A stretch of DNA of 64,000 nt from Bauldia sp. (GTDB taxonomy: Bacteria; Pseudomonadota; Alphaproteobacteria; Rhizobiales; Kaistiaceae), in assembly GCA_037200845.1 (NCBI GenBank), contig JBBCGQ010000001.1, positions 2,232,001-2,296,000 on the forward strand. Reading direction: 5' to 3'. A program made the translations under genes and the position numbers. Shown in pieces: positions 1 through 10,584 of the stretch. A model generated the notes under the pieces. That model was not told where the DNA came from. It ran no database searches and saw only the letters and a program-made list of their open reading frames with translations. The first letter of the stretch is position 1; the number at the start of each line of letters is the position of its first letter.

Positions 1-61
1 TAGCGGGATGCTGTGGCTTTGCCATCTACAATTTTGGGTATCGTGGGCGCGCCAAAAACGG

Positions 62-91
62 AAAAGGACGGTCCGATCGGACCGCCCTTTT
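62..91 (-). terminator. Intrinsic terminator after clpA
   Basis: A perfect palindrome centred on GATC (CGGTCCGATCGGACCG) is extended by near-complementary GG/CC pairs and flanked by AAAA and TTTT. It lies about 20 bp past the clpA stop and should end the clpS-clpA transcript. Because both sides carry A/T tracts it could also work on the plus strand. Positions 1-61 hold nothing I can assign. Confidence 0.8.
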
Positions 92-110
92 CTAATTCTG
101 CGTGCGCCGC

Positions 111-2540
<2,430 letters not shown>

Positions 2541-2548
2541 TTAGGACC

Positions 2549-2884
2549 TCACTTTTTCTCCATCACGCATTGTAGCGGATGTTGGTGCTTGCGTGCGAAG
2601 TCCATCACCTGCGTCACCTTGGTCTCGGCGACTTCGTAGGTGTAGATGCCGCACTCCCCCACGCCATGCTGATGCACATGCAGCATGATATGGGTCGCCT
2701 CCTCGCGTCCCTTCTGGAAAAATTTCTCGAGGACCAGAACCACGAACTCCATCGGCGTGTAGTCGTCGTTGAGCAGAATCACCCGGTAGAGCGCGGGCCG
2801 TTTTGTCTTCGGCCGTGTCTTGGTGGCGATTCCGGTTCCGGAATCGTCGTCTTCGAAGCTCGGTGGGCGAATCGAATTGCTCAT
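2549..2884 (-). CDS. clpS: ATP-dependent Clp protease adaptor ClpS
   Basis: Adaptor that binds proteins with destabilising N-terminal residues and hands them to ClpA. The family core is clear: [17 protein letters not shown], then the helix with [20 protein letters not shown], then a YEVAETKV strand. The frame stays open about 220 bp upstream, but I chose the ATG at 2884 because the upstream residues are not ClpS-like and the resulting 111 residues match the family. A basic 30-residue tail precedes the core. It is the first gene of the clpS-clpA operon. Confidence 0.96.
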   Translation of the reverse strand: MSNSIRPPSFEDDDSGTGIATKTRPKTKRPALYRVILLNDDYTPMEFVVLVLEKFFQKGREEATHIMLHVHQHGVGECGIYTYEVAETKVTQVMDFARKHQHPLQCVMEKK

Positions 2885-3060
2885 TGACGCGTGCGTGGTT
2901 ACCGATCCGCTTGGAATCCTGCCGAGAAACCGGCGGTAGCGCAATCCGCCGCCAATCAAATTATTGATGAGCGAACAGATGGCGCAGTCGGGTAGGACGC
3001 GCTGGTGGGCGCGATTGACAGTTAATGTAGGTGGTCCGGCGCCGTTTTGTAGACGTGCCG

Positions 3061-3097
3061 AAAAAGCGAAAGGGCCCGGCGTTCCCGCCAGGCCCTT
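3061..3097 (-). terminator. Intrinsic terminator after the phasin gene
   Basis: A strong GC hairpin, GGGCCtGGCG paired with CGCCgGGCCC around a GGAA loop on the minus strand, is followed by a run of five T. It begins about 28 bp after the phasin stop codon. Confidence 0.8.
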
Positions 3098-3125
3098 CGG
3101 CAATGGTTAGCAGAGGCGAAGCGGC

Positions 3126-3458
3126 TTACTTGCCGAACTTGCCGTAGAGCGACTGGTAGGGCGCCGCGGCGCTCTTGGCCATGTCGGAGAAGATTTCGCC
3201 GAAGCGGGTGACCTGCCCGACGTAGCCCCGATACGCGGTGCGGACGAAGTCCTGCTGGAGGGCGACGACGGTGTCGACGCTCTTGGCGGCGGCGAGCTTC
3301 TCGAAGGCGGCGGTGCCGGCCTCGAAGCTGCGCTTGGAGTAGTCGGCGGCCTCGGTGGCGATCGTCTGGAAGCCCTTGGTGACGGCGTCGGCGGCCTTGA
3401 GGGCGGTATCGACGTTGTCCTTGCCGAAACTCTGGATTGAATCGAAGGCATTGCTCAT
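3126..3458 (-). CDS. Phasin family protein
   Basis: Small amphipathic helical protein of 110 residues that coats polyhydroxyalkanoate granules or acts as a general stress phasin. It shows the phasin pattern of an Ala-rich, nearly all-helical chain: AVTKGFQTIATEAADYSKRS, then FEKLAAAKSVDTVVALQQDF, then a Tyr/Phe-rich end with no signal peptide. The ATG at 3458 is preceded by AAGGA about 11 bp upstream. It is monocistronic, with its own terminator and a promoter region carrying two TGC-N3-GCA sites (separate entry). No PHA synthase is in the window, so the link to PHA rests on family and operator only. Confidence 0.85.
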   Translation of the reverse strand: MSNAFDSIQSFGKDNVDTALKAADAVTKGFQTIATEAADYSKRSFEAGTAAFEKLAAAKSVDTVVALQQDFVRTAYRGYVGQVTRFGEIFSDMAKSAAAPYQSLYGKFGK

Positions 3459-3514
3459 ACGGGTGGTGTCCTTGTCTGGGGCGCCGGAAGCCGGCGAATT
3501 CCCTTGTGGCGCGA

Positions 3515-3561
3515 CATATGTGCACCGCACCAATTAATGTCAAATGAATTTGTGCACCGCA
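3515..3561 (-). promoter_or_regulatory. Phasin promoter with two PhaR-like operators
   Basis: On the minus strand a consensus -35 TTGACA (3538-3543) is followed after 17 bp by CATATG (3515-3520). Two copies of TGC-ACC-GCA (top strand) lie at 3521-3529, inside the spacer, and at 3553-3561, just upstream of the -35, 32 bp apart. The upstream copy is the core of a perfect inverted repeat, TTTGTGC-N3-GCACAAA. TGC-N3-GCA is the operator type reported for PhaR repressors of phasin genes, so PhaR control is a reasonable inference. The rest of the gap to dacC (3562-3827) shows no clear feature. Confidence 0.65.
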
Positions 3562-3827
3562 CAAATACCCCGGAAAAATGGCGGGTACGTGTGGCCCAAA
3601 TGCGCTTTACGGAAACGTAACGGCCCTTCCATACTGTCCGTATTTCGTGATGGCCGGCAGGGCGCAAGGGACGGCGCCCGCTACTGACAGTCGGCATTCT
3701 CGGTAAAACCGCCGATGGCGGCACGGGGCAAAACCCAATCGTGAATGCGTGTCCGAAGCAGCCGGCTTGTTTGAATTAGGCGGATACCGGCGCTGGGCAC
3801 GCCGGTAAGGTGCGGAGCAGGATTTTC

Positions 3828-5327
3828 ATGCTGAAGCGTAGAGGCGCGCTTCCGCGGTTGCGACTTGATTTCCGGCGTTCGGTCCTCAAGGCCTTTGCAG
3901 TCGCGGCAGTGCTGATCATGGGTCTCGGTGCGACGCTCGAAACGAGCGCTGCCGCCGTGCCCAATTCCGCCATCGTGGTCGACGCCAAGACCGGCAAGGT
4001 GCTGTACGGGTCGAACGTCGATGCCCAGCGCCATCCGGCCTCACTCACCAAGATGATGACGCTCTACCTGCTGTTCGATGCCCTGGCATCCGGCAGGGTC
4101 ACGCTCGATTCCCGCATGCCGATTTCGGCCTACGCCGCCGCGCAGGCGCCCTCCAAGCTCGGCCTCAAGCCGGGCAGCTCGATCAGCGTCCGCGACGGCA
4201 TCCTCGCCATCGTGACGAAATCCGCCAACGACGTCGCCGTGGTCATCGCCGAATACATCGGCGGCAGCGAGAAAAGCTTCGCCGCCCGCATGACGCGCCA
4301 GGCGAAGGCGCTCGGCATGACGCGCTCCAATTTCGTCAACGCCTCCGGCCTGCCGGCCGCCCAGCAATGGACCTCGGCGCGCGACATGGCGACGCTCGGC
4401 CGCGCGCTGCGCGAACACTTCCCGCAGTACTACGATTATTTCTCGACGCCGAGCTTCGTCTGGAACGGCCGCCGCATCGGCAACCACAACGGCCTGCTCC
4501 GGCGCATGGACGGCATCGACGGCATCAAGACCGGCTACACCCGCGCCTCCGGCTTCAACCTCGTTTCCTCGATCGACCGCGACAACCGCCTGGTCGTCGG
4601 CGTCGTGCTCGGCGGCTCGAGCACCAAGGCGCGCGACAACCGCATGGCCGACCTTCTGGCGACCTACCTGCCGAAGGCGAGCCGCGGCGCCCGTGTCGCC
4701 AGGCTGATCCCCGGCAAGCCGTCCGCGGCGCCGACCAAGCCCGATGCGGCGATCGCGGTCGCGACCAACAACGTGCCGCTGCCCCGTCCGCGCCCGACGC
4801 TCGATCCGATCGCGACCGACGCGCCGATCGTCGTCGCCAGGGCCGACATTGCGCCGGACACGGCCGACGTCACCGCCTCGACCAGCGACGCCGCGACAAC
4901 CGTCGCCGACGCCGCACCGGCCGAGACCCAGGCGCCGTTCGCCAACGCATCGGTCGCTTCGCTGATCGGCGCCAATTCGCTGTTCGCGCTTGACGCGGCC
5001 GATGTCGCCGATACCGGCGAGGGCGATACGAATGCCGATGACGACGACGCTACTGACGCGACTCCGCCGGCGGCGACCAAGGCCGGCTGGCGCATCCAGA
5101 TCGCCGCCGCGCCGACGCAGGCCGGCGCCGAGGACATCCTCGACCGCGCGCTCGCCAAGGGCGGCAAGGTGCTGGCTTCTGCCGCGCCGTACACCGAGCC
5201 AGTCGATCGCAACGGCTCGACGCTCTACCGCGCCCGCTTCTCCGGCTTCGCGACGAAGGACGCGGCGCGCGCTGCCTGCGCCTATCTCGCCAGGCAATCT
5301 TTCTCCTGCCTCGCCGTCAGTGACTGA
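3828..5327 (+). CDS. D-alanyl-D-alanine carboxypeptidase with C-terminal SPOR domain
   Basis: Penicillin-binding DD-peptidase of the S11 family (DacA/DacC type) that trims stem peptides in the periplasm. All three catalytic motifs are present: SLTK (S72, K75), SAN (about 132-134) and KTG in the GIDGIKTGY segment. An N-terminal hydrophobic segment (about 20-43) is a signal peptide or anchor. A long Ala/Asp/Thr-rich linker leads to a C-terminal SPOR-like domain (from WRIQIAAAPTQAGAED), which would direct it to denuded septal glycan. I chose the ATG at 3828, with AGGA 5 bp upstream, over a GTG six codons earlier. It is divergent from the phasin gene and stands alone. Confidence 0.93.
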   Translation: MLKRRGALPRLRLDFRRSVLKAFAVAAVLIMGLGATLETSAAAVPNSAIVVDAKTGKVLYGSNVDAQRHPASLTKMMTLYLLFDALASGRVTLDSRMPISAYAAAQAPSKLGLKPGSSISVRDGILAIVTKSANDVAVVIAEYIGGSEKSFAARMTRQAKALGMTRSNFVNASGLPAAQQWTSARDMATLGRALREHFPQYYDYFSTPSFVWNGRRIGNHNGLLRRMDGIDGIKTGYTRASGFNLVSSIDRDNRLVVGVVLGGSSTKARDNRMADLLATYLPKASRGARVARLIPGKPSAAPTKPDAAIAVATNNVPLPRPRPTLDPIATDAPIVVARADIAPDTADVTASTSDAATTVADAAPAETQAPFANASVASLIGANSLFALDAADVADTGEGDTNADDDDATDATPPAATKAGWRIQIAAAPTQAGAEDILDRALAKGGKVLASAAPYTEPVDRNGSTLYRARFSGFATKDAARAACAYLARQSFSCLAVSD

Positions 5328-5380
5328 CCGGTAACCACTTTCCCTTACAGTCGCTTCAGGTCGTTTTGTAACGCGTAGGC

Positions 5381-6088
5381 CTAGTGATGGTTGTCGAGCA
5401 GTCTGTCCTTAGCCTGGTTGATTTTCGCGGCAAGGAACGTCGATCCCCCCTGGTCGGGGTGCACGGCCTTCATCAGCCGACGGTGAGCCGCCCGGATTTC
5501 CGCCTCAGTGGCGCCGGGAAGAAGGCCAAGGACCTCATAGGCCTCCTTGTCAGTCATGGCGCCCGCATTCGCCGCGCCGCCCGCCCCCGCGTTTCGATCA
5601 CCCTCGACGTCTTCACGCCAGCCGGGTATCCGGCGGTCGAGATAAGCTTCGAGTAGCGCCGCGCTGTCGGCGATGCCGGCAACCGCCGCGGCAAGCTTCA
5701 TCAACTGAATCTCATTGAGATCGTCGAGCCCGCGCCCGGCAAATTCGCCGCGCCGCACGACGCCGCTCATCGCGCCGGTGTCGTGATCGAGCCGCATGTC
5801 GAACCAGTCGGTCTTGACGCTGGAGTCGGTGCCGGCATGGCGCACGCCGCCGCCGAGATCGAACGGGCCGAGCCGGCCGGTCGCGATCGCCGAGAACCCG
5901 GCCGCGATCAGTATGCCGCCGACGCCCCAGCGGCCGGTGAGCAGCAGGAGCAGCCCGACCAGCGCCACCGCCCCGCCGATGCCGTAGCGGATGCTGCGCA
6001 CCAGCGCACGCGCGTCGGCGTTGGCATAAGCCTGTGCCAGCACCCACAGGATGCCGAAGGTGACGCCGCCGGCGATGAGATAGGACAT
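5381..6088 (-). CDS. Membrane-anchored DnaJ-domain protein
   Basis: Type III J-protein of 235 residues. The N-terminal third has two or three hydrophobic segments (about 1-20 and 36-70, the latter including LVGLLLLL), and the last 55 residues are a compact J domain with the HPD motif (MKAVHPDQGG). The J domain should stimulate a DnaK ATPase at the membrane. Membrane segments followed by a C-terminal J domain resemble the alphaproteobacterial relatives of mitochondrial Pam18/Tim14, but that parallel is inference. The ATG lies 5 bp after the stop of the VWA gene, so the two are co-transcribed. Confidence 0.85.
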   Translation of the reverse strand: MSYLIAGGVTFGILWVLAQAYANADARALVRSIRYGIGGAVALVGLLLLLTGRWGVGGILIAAGFSAIATGRLGPFDLGGGVRHAGTDSSVKTDWFDMRLDHDTGAMSGVVRRGEFAGRGLDDLNEIQLMKLAAAVAGIADSAALLEAYLDRRIPGWREDVEGDRNAGAGGAANAGAMTDKEAYEVLGLLPGATEAEIRAAHRRLMKAVHPDQGGSTFLAAKINQAKDRLLDNHH

Positions 6089-6093
6089 CGGCG

Positions 6094-6789
6094 CTACTTG
6101 AGCTGTTCGATGAGCAGGGGCGGCGCCCCGCTCCTGGCCAGCGCCTTCAGCCCGCCGGCGGCATAGACCGCGGCGGCGCGCAGCAACTGCGCCAGTTGCC
6201 CGGCGGCATTCGGATCGAACCGGCCATAGGCGCCGCGTGACAGCCGCGCCAGCTCGCGGAAGCCGCGCTCGACGGCAGCGTCGCGCCCCTCCTGGAAGAT
6301 GAAGATGCGCACGCCGAGGAGCCCCAGCTCGCCCGCCGTGCCGGCGAGCGTGTCGAGCTCCTCCTCCAACGCGTCGCCGATATAGACCAGCGCGTTGACC
6401 TTGCGCTTGCCGGTCTCCTTGCGCGCGTGCGCCAGCACCTTGCCGATCTGCGTATTGCCGGCGCGCACCGATATGCCGGTCATCAGGTCGCGCAAGCCCC
6501 GCGCGTCGCTCACCCATTTCGACGCGCGGCACTCGTTGAAGCCGCGGAAGTAGACAAGCTGGACGTCGAGCGACCCTACCTTGCCGGCCTCCTCGAACAT
6601 TTCTCCCTGCAGACGCTGGGCGGTGTCCCACGTCGGCTGCCGGCTCATGGTGGCGTCGAGCGCGAAGATCAGCCGGCCGCGGCCATCCACATTGGCCGGC
6701 GCCAGCGACCGCGCCTCCGCAAGGAAGGCAGCCACGTCGCCGGTGGGCGTCGTCGTGGGCTTGGCGGGAGTGCGCTTGGTGTCGGCCAT
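6094..6789 (-). CDS. VWA-domain protein encoded next to the DnaJ protein
   Basis: Von Willebrand factor A-like domain of about 230 residues. Near the N-terminus a strand RLIFALD ends in the MIDAS-like DATMS (DxxxS), and the later strands (VQLVYFRGF, NALVYIGD, GVRIFIFQEG) fit an alpha/beta VWA fold. No signal peptide is visible, so it is probably cytoplasmic. The in-frame ATG at 6789 gives the natural start MADTKRTPAK. The downstream partner is the membrane J-protein. The function is unknown, and the pairing suggests a chaperone-linked assembly role, which is inference. Confidence 0.75.
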   Translation of the reverse strand: MADTKRTPAKPTTTPTGDVAAFLAEARSLAPANVDGRGRLIFALDATMSRQPTWDTAQRLQGEMFEEAGKVGSLDVQLVYFRGFNECRASKWVSDARGLRDLMTGISVRAGNTQIGKVLAHARKETGKRKVNALVYIGDALEEELDTLAGTAGELGLLGVRIFIFQEGRDAAVERGFRELARLSRGAYGRFDPNAAGQLAQLLRAAAVYAAGGLKALARSGAPPLLIEQLK

Positions 6790-6851
6790 CTTGTCGGAAT
6801 ATGTGGCGTTTGCGGCGAAAGGTGCAACCACGCGCACCGCTCTTAGTTAGT

Positions 6852-7035
6852 CACCTCTCCCTGAGGGAGAGGGCCTTGAGCCTTGGTGACCCCGGACTTG
6901 ATCCGGGGAAACTTAGGCGAATGGGGTGAGGGGTTAGGGACCCATCGCTCAAAACTTCTGTCCCTAACCCCTCGCCCTTCAGCCCTAACTCGCTCCGCTC
7001 TTAGGAGCTGAAGCCCTCTCCCTCAGGGAGAGGTG
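6852..7035. repeat. Mosaic palindromic repeat A, copy 1
   Basis: A composite inverted repeat of about 184 bp. The outer arms (CACCTCTCCCTGAGGGAGAG and its complement) are themselves palindromic, and the inner arms, around GAGCCTTGGTGA and GGTGAGGGGTTAGGGA, pair with the other half. The same architecture recurs at 9876-10049. This copy contains an extra small palindrome, CCCCGGACTTGATCCGGGG, at about 6888-6906 that copy 2 lacks. Its right arm encodes the C-terminus and stop codon of the first MipZ protein. Confidence 0.85.
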
Positions 7036-7864
7036 TCCCAACCGGCAGCTTCAACTCCGCCAACAGCCGCCTGATCTCCTTCCGCGCCGCCACATGCGAC
7101 GCCGTCGGCTCCAATCCCAATGTCTTCCGGTCGAGCGCATCGAGCGCCGTCAGCCCGCGCGGGAACAACTCGCGGAACACGACGCGTTCGCTGATGCCCT
7201 CCGCAATCCGGCATCCGACCAGATCGGCGAGCGACGCCAACCCGGTGCCGAGCTTCTTGCGGTTGCGCGTGTCCTTCGCCTGCAGGCGGTTGCGCACCAC
7301 GATCCAGTCCATTGGCCTCGGATCGATCAGCGCCCGCTGCCGCCGCGCTTCGGCGACCAGCTCGGCGTAGTGGCTGGTGCCCCTGACCGCGTATGTCTCC
7401 GGATCGACCTGCGCCAGTACGTCGAAGTCGACGAAGCTGTCGTTGATCGGCGTCACCAGGGTGTCGGCCATCGCGTGGCTGACACGCATCAGGTACGTGT
7501 TGCTGCCCGCCGTATCGACGACGATGACGTCGAAGCCGTACTCGGTGCGGCTGACGGCTTCGGCGAAGGCGCGGAACTCGCGGCCCTCGATGTCGGCGAC
7601 AGTGTCGCCCTCGCCGACCGGCACGGTGAAATGCGTCGGCAGCGGGAGGGCAAGGCCGGTCTTCTGCTTCCAGAGCGCGCGGTTTTCGATGTAGCGCGTC
7701 AGCGAGCGCTGGCGGCCGTCGGTGTCGATCGAGGCGACGCGGGCGCCGGTCTGCAGCAGCGCGACGATGATGTGCATCGCCGTCGTCGACTTGCCGGAGC
7801 CGCCCTTCTCATTGCCGAGAACGATGACGTGCGCGGGGCCTGGCGTGCGCGGAGGAAGCGCCAT
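7001..7864 (-). CDS. mipZ: MipZ-type division-plane positioning ATPase, copy 1
   Basis: ParA/MinD-superfamily ATPase, 287 residues. MipZ proteins bind ParB at the origins, form gradients and block FtsZ assembly away from midcell. The deviant Walker A GNEKGGSGKSTTA is at 18-30, with the SIDTDGRQ strand and the family signature TPINDSFVDFDVL. I used the ATG at 7864 (MALPPRTPG). It follows a second, similar mipZ gene by 63 bp in the same direction. The last 10 or so residues (PLPEGEGFSS) and the stop are encoded by repeat A, so the native end may have been replaced. Which copy does the division job cannot be read from sequence. Confidence 0.88.
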   Translation of the reverse strand: MALPPRTPGPAHVIVLGNEKGGSGKSTTAMHIIVALLQTGARVASIDTDGRQRSLTRYIENRALWKQKTGLALPLPTHFTVPVGEGDTVADIEGREFRAFAEAVSRTEYGFDVIVVDTAGSNTYLMRVSHAMADTLVTPINDSFVDFDVLAQVDPETYAVRGTSHYAELVAEARRQRALIDPRPMDWIVVRNRLQAKDTRNRKKLGTGLASLADLVGCRIAEGISERVVFRELFPRGLTALDALDRKTLGLEPTASHVAARKEIRRLLAELKLPVGTPLPEGEGFSS

Positions 7865-7927
7865 GAGAAACTCGGATCCAGCCAGCCCGAAGCGGAGCAT
7901 GGCATGGATTCGGGCGGGCGACAGGCT

Positions 7928-8830
7928 CTAGAGGGCGGGAAGCGGCGCGTTTGCCACAAGAGTCGCGGTAAGCGCGCCCGACACCGGCGCCGAAACCGAC
8001 CAGCGCACCGGCAGGCGGAGATTCTCGATCAGTTCGCGGATCTCGCGCCGCGCCGCGACGTGCGACATGGTCGGGCGGACACCCAGCACCGCCGGGTCGA
8101 GCGGATCGAACGCCGTCAGGCCGAGCGGGAAAAATTCGCGGAAGATGACCCGCTCGCTGATGCCGTCGGCGACACGGAAGTCGAGCATCGCGGCGAGCGC
8201 CTTCAGGCCGGCGATGACTTTTTTCTGGTTGCGGCTGGCGAGAGTCGAGATGCGGTTGCGCACCACGATCCAGTTGAGCGGCGGCTGGCCGGCCATGGCG
8301 CGGTTGCGCCGCGTCTCCAGCACCAGCTCGGCATACTGGCTGGCGTTCCGCACCGTCATGGTGGCGCCGTCGATGCGCCCGAGCACGTCGAGATCGACGA
8401 AGCTGTCGTTGACCGGCGTCACCAGCGTGTCGGCCATCGCGTGGCTGAGGCGCATCCGGTACGAGTCGTTGCCGGGCGTGTCGATGACGACAAAGTCGAA
8501 CCGCGCGCCCATGCGGTCGATGATCTCGGCGAAGGCGGCGAACTCGCGCGCCTCGACCTCGGCGATCACCTCGCCCTCCTCGAGCTGCGCCGAGAAATGC
8601 GTCGGCACCTCGAGCGTGATCCCGGACTTGCGGGCGAAGCGCGAGCGGTTCTCGATGTAGCGGGTGAGCGACAACTGCCGGCTGTCGGTGTCGATCGAGG
8701 CGACGCGATGGCCGGCCTTCATCAGCGCGACGATGATGTTGACGGCCGTCGTCGACTTGCCCGAGCCGCCCTTCTCGTTGCCGATGACGATGACGTGAGC
8801 CGATTTGGACGGCGGAGAAATAATGCCCAT
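7928..8830 (-). CDS. mipZ: MipZ-type division-plane positioning ATPase, copy 2
   Basis: Second MipZ-family ATPase of 300 residues, upstream partner of the copy at 7001-7864. It has the same Walker A GNEKGGSGKSTTA (18-30), SIDTDSRQLSLTRYIENR, and the PVNDSFVDLDVL and VIFREFFPLGLTAFDPLD segments. It differs from copy 1 through much of the middle, so this is an old duplication rather than a recent one. The ATG at 8830 gives MGIISPPSKSAHV. It is divergent from panC, the usual neighbour of mipZ in alphaproteobacteria, so by position it may be the ancestral copy. A 20-residue Ala/Val-rich tail closes the protein. Confidence 0.88.
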   Translation of the reverse strand: MGIISPPSKSAHVIVIGNEKGGSGKSTTAVNIIVALMKAGHRVASIDTDSRQLSLTRYIENRSRFARKSGITLEVPTHFSAQLEEGEVIAEVEAREFAAFAEIIDRMGARFDFVVIDTPGNDSYRMRLSHAMADTLVTPVNDSFVDLDVLGRIDGATMTVRNASQYAELVLETRRNRAMAGQPPLNWIVVRNRISTLASRNQKKVIAGLKALAAMLDFRVADGISERVIFREFFPLGLTAFDPLDPAVLGVRPTMSHVAARREIRELIENLRLPVRWSVSAPVSGALTATLVANAPLPAL

Positions 8831-8982
8831 CGGGGCGGACACCGCTACTCTGACGCTACTGCCGCCCCCATATTTGACGAGAAACGCCAACATTCCGTCA
8901 ACGGCCGATTGCGCCGCGGGCGGATTGTGCCGCGGTGCCCGCTTTTGCTAGCGTCCCGCGGCTTTTCGAGGAGATTGCCGCC

Positions 8983-9826
8983 GTGCCCACCCCGCCCGTT
9001 GACCGTACCGTCAAGGCGCTCCGCTCCCGCGTCACGCTCTGGCGCGGCGCCGGCGCCAGGATCGCGCTCGTGCCGACCATGGGCGCCCTCCACGCGGGCC
9101 ACCTGGCGCTGGTCCGGACCGCGAAAGAGCGCGCCGGCAAGGTCATCGTCTCGATCTTCGTAAACCCGACGCAGTTCGGCCCAACCGAAGACTTCGACTC
9201 GTATCCGCGCAACGAAGCCGCCGACCTCGCCAAGCTCGACGGCCTCGCCGACGCCGTCTTCGCGCCGACCGTCGCCGAGATGTACCCCCAACGGTCCGGG
9301 CACCACGATCGCGGTGGCAGGACCGGCCACCGACCTCGAGGCGGTGACGCGGCCACATTTCTTCGGCGGCGTCGCGACCGTGGTGGCGAAATTGCTGCAG
9401 GCGGCACTGCCCGACATCGCCGTGTTCGGCGAGAAGGATTACCAGCAGCTTCTGGTCATCCGCCGCATGGTCGCCGACCTCGCGTTCCCGGTCGAGATTG
9501 TCGGCGTGCCGACCATCCGCGAACCAGACGGCCTCGCGTTGTCATCGCGCAACGCGTACCTCTCCGCCGGCGACCGCGCCAAGGCGCCGCGCCTCCACGC
9601 CGCGCTGCAGGCCGCGGCCGAGGCGATCCGCTACGGCACCTCGCCCGACGTCGCGCTGCAGGCGGCGCACGCGAAGCTGACCGCGGTCGGGTTCATGGTC
9701 GACTACGTCAAGATGCGCAACGCCGACACGCTGGCCGCAGTGACGGACGTGGCAAAGGAACCGAAACGGATATTGGCGGCGGCGTGGTTGGGCAAGACGC
9801 GGCTGATCGACAATATTCCGGTTTAG
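8983..9826 (+). pseudogene. panC: Pantothenate synthetase (pantoate-beta-alanine ligase), broken by a +1 frameshift
   Basis: PanC joins pantoate and beta-alanine with ATP to make pantothenate, the precursor of CoA. The first part carries [15 protein letters not shown] (the HIGH-like motif) and [15 protein letters not shown]. The frame then fails after EMYP, in a run of five C at 9295-9299. Removing one C restores [12 protein letters not shown] and the rest, including FGEKDYQQL and LALSSRN, giving about 280 residues, the normal length. The start is taken at GTG 8983, with GAGGAG nine bases upstream. Everything else is intact, so either a consensus error or a very recent mutation is likely. As written, only a truncated protein would be made. 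Confidence 0.9.
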
Positions 9827-9875
9827 CGGGATTCCGGTGCAGCGGCTTTCACCGCCGAAACCTCCCTCGCCTTGT

Positions 9876-10049
9876 CCCCTCTCCCTGAAGGGAGAGGGCC
9901 ATGAGCCTTAGTGAGCGAAGCGAACTTAGGCAAATGGGGTGAGGGTCAGGGACAGGAGTTGTAGGCCGATACGTCGCTGACCCTCACCCTTCAGCTCTAA
10001 CTCGCTTCGCTCCTAAGAGCTGAAGCCCTCTCCCTTTCAGGGAGAGGGG
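9876..10049. repeat. Mosaic palindromic repeat A, copy 2
   Basis: About 174 bp of inverted repeat. The left arm CCCCTCTCCCTGAAGGGAG is mirrored at 10027-10049, and the inner block with GAGCGAAGCGAACTTAGG and GGGTGAGGGTCAG pairs with the second half. It shares architecture and most of its sequence with 6852-7035 but lacks the nested CCCCGG palindrome. It fills the convergent gap between panC and the DUF1489 gene and could fold into a long cruciform or act as a bidirectional terminator. Confidence 0.85.
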
Positions 10050-10082
10050 AAAGACCGAGGGCAGGCTCGGCCGAGGATGGAG

Positions 10083-10517
10083 TTACCTCAACCCCAAACC
10101 CGCCAGTTCCGCAGAAAGCTCCGGCGGCAGATCATCGTCACCATTGCGTCCCTTGCGCAAATCCCTCGGGGCGTCGTCGGCGGCGTAGTAACGCCAGCCC
10201 TGGAACGGCCGTTTCGGCTGCCACTCGGTCCGGACCAGCTTCGCGTCCAACACGAGGCGGCAGCGGCTTATGCCGTCCTTGTCGGTGAACGGCTCGACCG
10301 CCACCAGCTTCTGGCGCACCTGCACCGTGCCCTTGATCACCCAGTAGAGCGAGCCGCCCTTCAGCTCGGCGATGCGCTTCGGCACCATCCGCGTGACGTG
10401 GTTGTGGAACGGCTTCTCGCCCTTGCGCTTCTTCTCCTTGAGGCGCTGCTCGATCCACTCGGCGAGGTCCTCGACCGAATCGCAGCCGACGCAGAGCTTG
10501 ATGAGGTTGAGGGCCAT
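10083..10517 (-). CDS. DUF1489 family protein
   Basis: Conserved alphaproteobacterial protein of 144 residues and unknown function. It starts with MALNLIKLCVGCDSVEDLAEW and contains HVTRMVPKRIAELKGGSLYWVIKG and the RPFQGWRYYAADDAPRDL segment, the signature of the DUF1489 family. No signal peptide or membrane segment is visible, so it is probably cytoplasmic. The start codon ATG at 10517 is the only good one. It lies downstream of kup in the same direction with a 67-bp gap, so co-transcription is possible. Confidence 0.85.
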   Translation of the reverse strand: MALNLIKLCVGCDSVEDLAEWIEQRLKEKKRKGEKPFHNHVTRMVPKRIAELKGGSLYWVIKGTVQVRQKLVAVEPFTDKDGISRCRLVLDAKLVRTEWQPKRPFQGWRYYAADDAPRDLRKGRNGDDDLPPELSAELAGLGLR

Positions 10518-10584
10518 GGATCGCAGCTTTGGCGCGGTGGGCGGGCCCCGTCAAATAGGCGCCCGGCCGTTGTCCACAAGGCCG

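Noticed and set aside
6852-10049. Repeats A as ends of an insertion sequence or composite transposon
   Set aside because: The intervening genes are core alphaproteobacterial genes, there is no transposase, and each repeat is a complete inverted unit rather than a terminal repeat.
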